64,000 nt of DNA from Phallusia mammillata (lineage: Eukaryota; Chordata; Ascidiacea; Phlebobranchia; Ascidiidae): assembly GCA_003260075.1 (NCBI GenBank), contig QLIY01000088.1, positions 1 to 64,000 of the forward strand, read 5' to 3'. The translations under genes and the position numbers were made by a program. How positions within the stretch are numbered: the first letter of the stretch is position 1; the number at the start of each line of letters is the position of its first letter. This document shows, piece by piece, positions 56,501 to 64,000 of this stretch. Under the pieces are notes generated by a model. That model had not been told where the DNA came from. It ran no database searches and saw only the letters and a program-made list of their open reading frames with translations.

Positions 56501-58676
56501 TTTTCCCGTGAGAAAGGATTTCTAAAAGCAAGCTTTATGGATTATGAGTTGAAAGGATAAATAGGCTTAAACAGACAGATAATGCAGGGTTTGATTTTAA
56601 AGTAAGAATTACCTTGTTGATCCATATCAGTTTGGTTGCCAAGTGGTGGTATATTTTCTTCCTAAACATAATTAAGAGTAGAAAGTTGTATAAATTGAGA
56701 GAAAAAGCAGATATAGAAAAACAACATGAAACCTGATACTTTAAAGTTTGTTGTACACAAAAGTAGAGTCATAACAAAAAAGTCATGTTTGTTGCTTTTT
56801 TTCAAATCTGCAACAGTCATTAGCTTAAAAATGTTATAAACCAGGTTGTCGCATAAGATTTTCCAAAACGTTGGCTCACTGTTTGCAAAAGCTCTACTCA
56901 ATATGATTGTCTTGGGTGTTTGTTGACTAGGCCGTATAGTGGTTACTGTATAAGCAGTATATTGAAAGGGGCAGTACATTAAAACTGTGTTACCTCTTCA
57001 ACATTGTTTGATGTTGATTTCGCTGCGTCGCCCTCCGCGGGGTCATCTGTGACGTCATCGCTCAGGTCGGCGTCATCGATTTTGCGACTGCGGGAATCCT
57101 CGATATAGTTGTAGTTGAGCAGGAAACCGAAACATATTGGGTGGGCTTTGGGCAGTCCACAAACACTTTGACAGGTCGCGGTGGAAAAGATAAGATTGTA
57201 CGAAGGTTCAAACCACTTGTTGTCCCCTTGGGTAAAACAATGTCGCGTAAGCAAGGCAACGGGAGGCCAATTTTGACACCGGTAAATTTTTATATGAACA
57301 GTTGGTTCCTAGTGCAGATCTATAGGGAGTCTATGCATAAAAAGGCAAAATTATATGTCGGTTTGTGACCTGTTGGCTGCGGAAAGAGAGAGTGGTCGCT
57401 TTCCTTTAGCATCGACAGAGTGTCGCAGATTTCGTCGTTTTCCATCCTTGTTTGTATGTCTGTGATGCTTTTCATTGTCTGAAAAAGTGGAAATTAGTAC
57501 TAGCATTGCTGCAAACTGGTAAATTTGGGTTTTACTACAGGTTTATGGAATTAAGTGTGCTTAGTTTTGAAACAACAATAAAAAACGTTGGTTAAAATTA
57601 TAGGATCATTGTGTATGTAGTGTTGCCTGAAGTTTGGACAAAATCGCACTTTAAATGTGCATGCGTCGAAAAAATTTTGCCGCCTTTGTTTCTTGAATGC
57701 AAACGAGAGCTCAAATGCAACACCTTCTCAAAACACAATAATAAGCAAACGTTCAACTACATTGCACGTATAGAGACTTTCTCCTACCAAGTACAAATTT
57801 GTGGAGTCCGGAAGGAAAACAGTGTACTAGTGGTGTTGCAAACTCACTTGAATTTCGTCCTCCGTTGCGCCGTTCAGTCTGCACAAGGACTTGGAAACAT
57901 TGAAGAACGAGCGGCATATTCCGGCGTAGAAGCTTTTTGCGTCATAGCTTACGTCACACGCGGCCCGAAAAGTCATGTAAAAGTCCTGAATTGACCAAGG
58001 TCAAGTTTTAGTCATAGGTAGCAGCAGTTAAGAGAGGAAGGTTTTAAAGATGCTTTTTATAAGAGACTTGGCCAGGCCAGGCGTTCCTGGTGTTTTAAAA
58101 GTTGTTTGCTGACATTACAAATTTAGAATCGTTTTGGATTAAATTTTGACAAAGTGGTTTACAAGCGAGTGTATTTCACCTCCAAGTGGTAGCCTAAATT
58201 AAAATGTTTTGGTGATGAATTTTTTAGTTTTCTGCAAAAATATTAGGTAAACTTATTTTCGAAATCCGAAGGAGTAAACAAAAGTTGAGATCTATTTTAA
58301 ACAACGTCAACGTAGATTTCTCCGTTTGTTTTGTAAACAATTAGATGTTTGCATACATTTTGTCTACGAATCAAATTTTCAGTGGCTGTATATTGTAACT
58401 AAATCACTAAAAAGTGTATCTATAAGAGTGCAATCTTACTTCTGGTGGATAGACGCACTTGTTGCTTTCCCAAAAGTTTTCGGCATCATCTGCAATAGTG
58501 TTGATTTTTGGTTGAGGTGCTGGATTTGGTTGCCACGGAAATAGGCCATGGCCGTGGCTTGGTCGCTTGTAAACATGGCCATATTGTTGCTGTTGGCTCT
58601 CTACGGGCGCCGCGGCCAGCAACAAGCCAAACAGGAACAGATATAGAATTGATATCGCTATGTTCGCACGTCCCAT
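53574..58676 (-). CDS. Novel type I single-pass membrane protein, 10 exons
   Basis: No family recognised. Exons in order: 58440-58676, 57848-57985, 57370-57478, 56994-57226, 56613-56661, 55620-55745, 54866-55009, 54482-54574, 53898-54058, 53574-53675 (1392 nt, 463 aa). Visible: signal peptide 1-28 (ISILYLFLFGLLLAAAPVES), a Gln/His/Pro-rich stretch 29-60, a cysteine-bearing ectodomain ~70-200 with eight Cys (KCVYPPE, RAACDVSYD, AGICRS, KSLCRLNGA, DEICDTL, TATCQSVCGL and HPICFGF), sequons FNVS and FNLS, a long acidic stalk ~205-395, TM ~404-425 (LPMLSILLLFSSAIAVLSLC), a basic stop-transfer and a 38-residue tail ending DDDEYYE. Phases close throughout. One donor (end of exon 3) is the weak GTCACA. 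The ectodomain could be a divergent cysteine-rich fold. Function unknown. Confidence 0.85.
53898..54058 (-). CDS. Membrane protein exon 9: transmembrane segment
   Basis: Encodes a polar helix (DNSELQQQLLAEDLESLTRI), then the single hydrophobic segment and KARKK stop-transfer. The acceptor is TTTAACAG and the donor is AAG|GTTAGC. The final exon (53574-53675) encodes the short basic then acidic cytoplasmic tail. Confidence 0.85.
55130..55600. mobile_element. hAT-type element (471 bp) with perfect 8-bp target duplication
   Basis: Termini CAGTGGTTCTCAACC and GGTTGAGAACCACTG, flanked by GTCTAATG at 55122-55129 and 55601-55608. Inner repeats of GGGGTCCGC near both ends. No transposase frame. Its right target copy ends only 11 bases from the donor of exon 6 of the membrane-protein gene. 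Confidence 0.92.
56994..57985 (-). CDS. Membrane protein exons 2-4: cysteine-rich ectodomain
   Basis: Exons 57848-57985, 57370-57478 and 56994-57226. They carry seven of the eight ectodomain cysteines and the sequon NVS, and end in an Asp-rich stretch (IDDADLSDDVTDDPAEGD). The exon 3 donor reads ACAG|GTCACA. The following acceptor is TTACCCAAG. These are the weakest borders of the model, but they are the ones that keep the frame. Confidence 0.78.
58440..58676 (-). CDS. Membrane protein exon 1: signal peptide
   Basis: Starts MGRANIAISILYLFLFGLLL and runs through AAAPVESQQQQYGHVYKRPS to the first ectodomain cysteine (SNKCVYPPE). The donor is GAA|GTAAGA, phase 0. The hydrophobic core of about 15 residues followed by small residues marks a cleavable signal peptide. 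Confidence 0.85.
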
Positions 58677-60070
58677 TGTTAACTGTAATTCTAAATAAAT
58701 GATAAGGTTAAAAAGAAATTGTGAAAAGTTTGAGATTTAGTTCGTTTTGAAGTTTTAACTTTTTCAGAAGTTTTATAATTTGCAAAAAATGAGGAAAAAA
58801 ACATACAGCCTAGTATTTCGGTTTGTTACACTTAAATGTGTAAAAACTCTGCTGTATGGAAGATAATAGATATTTCGAAAATCGAATTTAACAAAACTGG
58901 CAGAAAAAAAAAGAATTTTTGCAATGAACATTACGCTTAGTTATTCTAATAAACCTTTGTTGTTAAAAGAGTTAAATCTTCATTAATCGTTTAAATTGAA
59001 ATTTATCTTAAGTGCGTTTTTTTATGAAACAGTTTATAGTTTTGGGGGTTAACTGAATTCTATGTCTGTATTCTGTAACTAACAAAAAATAAAAACGTTT
59101 TGTAACCGTTAAAAATGTCTGTGCTGTATCAAATTCTAAAGTTTCTACAAATAAACAAACGCCTGTCGCCTGTGGGACATTTCATGTAGCCTTTCAAACC
59201 TGTTCTAAAACTTTGTGTGCGATTAAACGCAGACTAGGTCATATGTATCACGAGACAGTTAGAAGTGGCGAATTATATCGATTTTGCTCGATTTTCAAGG
59301 GTATGAGAAATAGTGCTTCAGTACGCAAATTGTCCCATCATATGTTTCTGTTCAAATAGGGACGACATTGCGCCAGTAATAACTGACGTACAATTGGTTT
59401 TAGTGAATGTCGCAAGTTGTCGACGGGTAACATTTGTTCAATGATGTACGAATGTAGTAGGATTCTTTCGCCATTTATTCAATGTCATAACTTCCACGTG
59501 GGGAATCATGATCACTGCAATGTAAATGATGAAATTTAAAAGTTTTTTGGGCCTTGTATCCGTCTTGGGTAACTTTCAAACAAACCCAAATGCTATCAAC
59601 TACTTGTTTGTTCGTAATTGCTGTAGTCCATCACTGCCGTGTGTATACTTTGCACATGGCTAGTTGCAACTATTTTAGAATTGATATTTTGTTGCACTTT
59701 ATTTAACCAAATCCTGACATTTTTGTTATAATGACGCACAGAAAATTTGGTCGAACAAACTAAATCTGTTTGCGGTTTGAACTGATGATAATAATAACAA
59801 TAAATTTTATTGCACGTTGAGGCGTATTATAAACTTCCAATTGAAATTGCAAAGCCATACGCGTTTTGATAAAGACGGTAACTTCCGATATGAATAAACA
59901 GCAGTGCCTGTATGACAATATCATTTCTCACGAAAATTTTGTTAATGCCAACTACAATGATTTGGCACATGCAAATAGAAGATTTTAACTTTCAAGAAGA
60001 TGGTATGTCGTAAATACTGTAACTACCATGTTAAACTATATTTTAATGACTTTGATTTGTATCTATACAG
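58677..60070. other. Divergent spacer between membrane-protein and ANTXR-like genes
   Basis: 1.4 kb of AT-rich sequence between two head-to-head genes. It must hold both promoters, but no TATA box or other motif stands out. No exon supported. Confidence 0.5.
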
Positions 60071-60110
60071 GATTGTTGTTTGCAAAGCAATAGCCTGAGT
60101 AAAGACATAT

Positions 60111-63100
60111 ATGAAGCTTTTACTGCTATTGGTTATTTGCTTCTGTTCAGCATATTGTTACGCTGAGGACTCCAAAAGTTCCGAATCGAAAACAAGCATA
60201 CAAGATGTATCAAGTTGCAACGGCGCTTTCGACGTTTACTTTGTGCTTGACATGTAAGTTTCAATACCACTATTGTAAATCTAATACATGAATCACCTAG
60301 TGCAGTGGTTCTTAACCGGGGTTCGATCGATCCCCAGGGGTTCGGCAACGCCGGATCAGGGGTTCGACGAAGGTGTTTTTGAAGTGCAATACAAATACTC
60401 GTTTTTGACTTTAGGGTCTATAGTCGCTAAAAATGGCAATTTGTATTTGCCAGATATCAGAACACTGGAGGTTAAACTTAGCTGTTTTAAACATCTCGAA
60501 ATAGTTTTTGTGGTACTAAAAAGAGTATTACCAGCCTAATAACCATATGTATCAGACTTTTTGTACGCCTATTGTGTGCCAACAATGCGAACAAAACAGG
60601 TACCACAAGCATCACAATATAGATTATGACATCATAAACACTTAAGACTGATCTCCTCGTTGTGCAGCTCAATCTGTGCACCGAGCTAGAAATTAATCTG
60701 GGCTTTTTGGGCGCTATTAGATGGTAAATACATAAAATAAGTATTTTAAAACAAAAATAAGCAGGTAAATGGCGGCCGTTGGTGAAATAAGAATCTGCGA
60801 TGCGGCCGTCCTAGCAAAATGGTTGTGCACCCCTGCACTAAGGTTTTAATTTCTTTTTTGACGTAACAAAGAGCATTGTTCGCGTTGTTACTAAGCAGAA
60901 ACGCAACGAAATTTTGTTGGCAGCAAAAACTTATTTCTTCATCTTTTTCATGTTTGTGTACAGATGCTAAAAATACAATGCTTCATTTTGGTAAAAACAA
61001 AAAATTGCCGGAATTAAAGCAATCATGAACAAGTTGCTTGTACTATTATGTCAGAATTTAACAAAATGACAAACAGTAACTGTTGCCACTACGTTTGAAC
61101 AAAAACTAATTATGACCCACCAAAGAAAATGGGGCAAAAACCTAGGATGTAACTTTGGGGTTCGACCAAAGGCTGAAGAATATCGTAGGGGTTCGGCCGT
61201 TATAAAAAGGTTAAGAACCACTGACCTAGTGATTTTCTGTTGAATTGACACTAATAAACCTAATGGCAATAGACTTTCAGAAACACATTAAGTTGATCGT
61301 ATATTGGCGCTTGGGATAAGCATATTTTGCGATCATATTATTGTCCTATTTTCGTTGTAATTTCATTAATGTGTATTGTTCGATTTTGCAAGAAAGATTT
61401 TTAGGGCTCAGGTACCTGGCTAAGTTCGAAACCTTAGCTAGGGATGATAAACCTGCGGCATAAAAGTCGCATATGGCTGTTTGGTGCTACCAGTGCGACC
61501 TTTGATGTAGCTAAATGTCCTAAGGCCAAGGTCTTGGGATAATATGACCAAAGCATAATACATGCGGTCTATGTGAGAGTATGAGGGACAATGAATTGCG
61601 AGGTAGCCTTCATCACCACTAATCCATGAGCTAAGCAAACATCAATACTGAAGGAAGAACGAATATGTTGCCAACATACTGGCTCCAATTGACCTGTTTA
61701 ATAATGCCTGATAACAACGAGGTTGTGAGAATCCTTGTTGGCTCTTGGGAAACGACACACGTTGTTACCTCTGTTCCAAATTGCCTTGGAAGAGGAAAAC
61801 CAGAAGGTTTATGTTGTATGCATCCGGTTTCAACAGTTACATAACAACAACGTCTAGGACTCCAACAATTTGGCGTCTGAAAACATTGGATGACCTTTTG
61901 ACTCGTGCAATAAATAGTATTAAAAAAGGTCGTTTTAGTTTACAAAACAATCTTAGCCAAATGGAGCGTATAATTTAGTAATCCATAAGATCAAATTTAC
62001 CAAATTTCACCAAAATTATTAGCGTTTGTAAAGAAACCAATACAAAGTTATAAACCAATTGTTTAATTCAGGAATACGCCCCAAAACATTTGTATTTTTC
62101 CTCTCGTACAAAATTTTACATCGACACTGACAGTAAAACATGTAGGCCTAGTACTTTTTTTCAAAAATAGTTGGTCCGACTAGAAATAAGTTTTATTTCA
62201 ATTGTTGCATTGCATAATTTTCCAAATTGTGGCTACTTTTCGTTCAAAAGATACAATTTCTGACCTACTTACAATATTTAACGAAACGCTTCAATCGAAG
62301 TGATATTTATTCAGACAGTAATTTTAAACAGTGATGGTGACCTGGAAGTCGGTGCGATAAAAAATATGGATTGGGGGTGTTTTTTGTCACAGGTCATCCA
62401 GTTTGCTTCGTGGGAGAAGAAATCATTTTCAAGAAGAAACTGTTTCGTTTGTGAAACAACTGGCAGACAAGTTCACCAGCCCACTGCTTCGACTTTCATT
62501 TATCACGTTTAACAACTTCGCCAATGTTGTCATGCCCCTTACATACGACAGGTGAAACAAACTTTTTTATATTGATATATTTTGTCGCCTGAAATTGTTT
62601 ACAAAACCGTTTCACGTAGTTAAACTGACACTATACAGTTGTCTATATTCTCCATCTTGAAAAAAGCATAAAAACACATTGCGCTTTTTATCATAGTAAG
62701 AAGTTGTCAAAATTTAATTAAGGACAACCATTTTGTAGCGTACAGAAATAGCCAATAATGATTTTCATAACTTGTGGTAGAGTACATTCAACGTGTTAAC
62801 AATTAGATCCACCCCTACAGATATGCCCTTGCCTTGCTAAACATGTGGTAAGTTGGGTTGTCAATTTTTGCTACTTTTTACAGAGATATTGTTAAGGAAA
62901 AATTGGATGAACTGCGGACAGGTATCCCAGACGGAGCAACCAAACTCAGTCTTGGTTTGATTGAAGTCAACAAACAGATTAAGACGATTGGGCAAAAACG
63001 AGCAAGTGTTGTGGTCATTCTGACTGACGGTGTGTTGGAGTATCCGACAAAAGTGCGATCTGTCAAGGAGGTAGGCTCGGTTTGAATAAACCTGGTTTGC

Positions 63101-63977
63101 TATTTTGGTTGGGCTCCTAATTTTTAAAGCCTAAATACATACATCCCTGGCAGTTGATGTTGTACTTACGATTTGAGCTTGATTTGGATAAAAAAAAGTT
63201 GCGCCATAGCCCCAGGGATTTATGTGTACGGACGCTTTGTCCGAAATGAAAATCAAATTCAATATAATTAAGAATAAACTTTATTACGTGTTTGTTTGTT
63301 CCATAAACTTAAATTTAGCATGATAAAAGATTCTATGTTAACAGGCTCACCTTGCACGCCAGAACGGTGCAACTGTTATGGCTGTTGGGGTTGGGAATTT
63401 TGACATGAAACAGCTAACTGAAATAGCAGGGGGACAGACACAATACACTTTTCGCGTAAGTAACAATCGTATTTCTTTTGCAACGTAAAGCTAAAACGAC
63501 TCAAAAACTCTTCCACCGCCATTTTTATCATTTTGCTTCTCCTATACAGGCTGACAGCTTCGACGGCTTAAATAAAATTGTGGAAAAGGTTATTGACGGA
63601 TCGTGTGTGGAGATTGACTACGCTTTTCCCGAATCGGTTTGCGCTAACAGTAAGTAGAATTAAAACAAATTATAATAAAGCTGCAAAAACTGCCGAGATT
63701 GGTATCAATGTGTGCTTGGTCTATTAATTCCTAAAATTTAGCTGCAAATTTCCTACGCAAGAACCCGTAAAACATTGTAACCTTCGTTTCGATTCTAATT
63801 TTAGCAACCAGTTGCAGTTAATGCAAGTATGTCCAGAATATGTAGTAATGATATAACAGAATATATTTACCATCACAGAAAGCTTTGAGCTAAAACTTTC
63901 TGGCAGAGGATTTAACAAAACTGGAGAATCTACTAACGTGATGTGCAGTTACTGGTTCAACGAGACGACCAGCTTTC
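60111..63977 (+). CDS. ANTXR: Anthrax-toxin-receptor-like vWA protein (ANTXR1/2 family), 3' part beyond window
   Basis: Type I cell-surface receptor for extracellular matrix (collagens, laminin) in vertebrates. Exons: 60111-60253, 62393-62551, 62884-63070, 63345-63455, 63550-63649, 63879-63977, giving 266 residues before the window edge. Signal peptide 1-18. CNGAFDVYFVLDMSSS gives the MIDAS DxSxS (Asp47, Ser49, Ser51). ADKFTSPLLRLSFITF follows. The MIDAS Thr is probably Thr120 (DGATKLSLGL). RASVVVILTDG carries Asp149. AVGVGNFDMKQLTEIAGG and VIDGSCVEIDYAFPESVCAN lead into the Ig-like ANTXR domain (SFELKLSGRGFNKTGES). Human ANTXR1 reads GGFDLYFVLDKSGS and TASVIIALTDGE at the same places. An acceptor at 60070 lies 40 bases before the ATG. 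TM and tail are outside the window. Confidence 0.93.
60303..61223. mobile_element. hAT-type element (921 bp) with perfect 8-bp target duplication
   Basis: Termini CAGTGGTTCTTAACCGGGG and AAAAAGGTTAAGAACCACTG, flanked by ACCTAGTG. It is inverted with respect to the related 565-bp element at 41561-42125 and about 350 bases longer inside (extra block around 60.65-61.1 kb). No intact transposase frame. It sits in ANTXR intron 1, 50 bases after the donor. Confidence 0.9.
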
Positions 63978-64000
63978 GTATGTTTTTGGTGTTCTAACTT

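Noticed and set aside
57141-57368. 75-codon plus-strand frame
   Set aside because: Antisense to exon 4 of the membrane-protein gene and its intron; the minus-strand model has consistent phases and cysteine pattern.

Overview
The window reads as a piece of an AT-rich, intron-containing chordate genome, most likely a tunicate of the Ciona type. This is inferred from the gene content (a BCAP/PIK3AP1 adaptor with YxxM motifs, a GIRK-like Kir channel), compact multi-exon genes, two intronless genes, splice acceptors only tens of bases upstream of start codons (as expected for spliced-leader trans-splicing, though no leader gene is seen here), and very high local heterozygosity. Exon models were built by hand from reading frame, GT/AG (one GC/AG) borders and phase. 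Every joined model closes in frame.

Layout, left to right: (1) 1.8-21.5 kb, minus strand: a 19-exon PIK3AP1/BCAP/BANK1/Dof-type adaptor (762 aa) with TIR-like, TIG-like, DBB, ankyrin, YxxM, proline-rich and coiled-coil parts. (2) 23.1-24.8 kb, minus: intronless RANBP9/10 (577 aa, SPRY-LisH-CTLH-CRA). (3) 30.1-49.8 kb, plus: an 8-exon inward-rectifier K+ channel closest to GIRK/Kir3 (557 aa), with an unusual SLGYG selectivity filter, a GC-AG intron and a SINE inserted exactly over a 5' splice site. (4) 51.3-52.7 kb, minus: intronless WASH complex subunit 1 (459 aa). (5) 53.6-58.7 kb, minus: a 10-exon type I membrane protein (463 aa) that I cannot assign to a family. (6) 60.1 kb to beyond the right edge, plus: the first six coding exons of an anthrax-toxin-receptor-like vWA protein (ANTXR).

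The genes do not form one pathway. RANBP9 and the Kir gene are head to head across 5.3 kb. Kir and WASH converge. WASH and the membrane protein lie in tandem about 0.9 kb apart, and the adaptor lies about 1.5 kb downstream of RANBP9 on the same strand.

Introns and intergenic DNA are rich in short non-autonomous transposons: five well-bounded hAT-type elements with 8-bp target duplications plus one degraded one, a pogo-like TA element, a tRNA-derived SINE, foldback MITEs and a GCCCGA-rich dispersed repeat. A striking second layer is a set of near-identical segment pairs separated by runs of 9-12 G or C, or by a single N. These look like two haplotypes stitched into one path. They duplicate one adaptor exon and inflate several Kir introns. 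Long G tracts (94, 62 and 36 bases) are also present.
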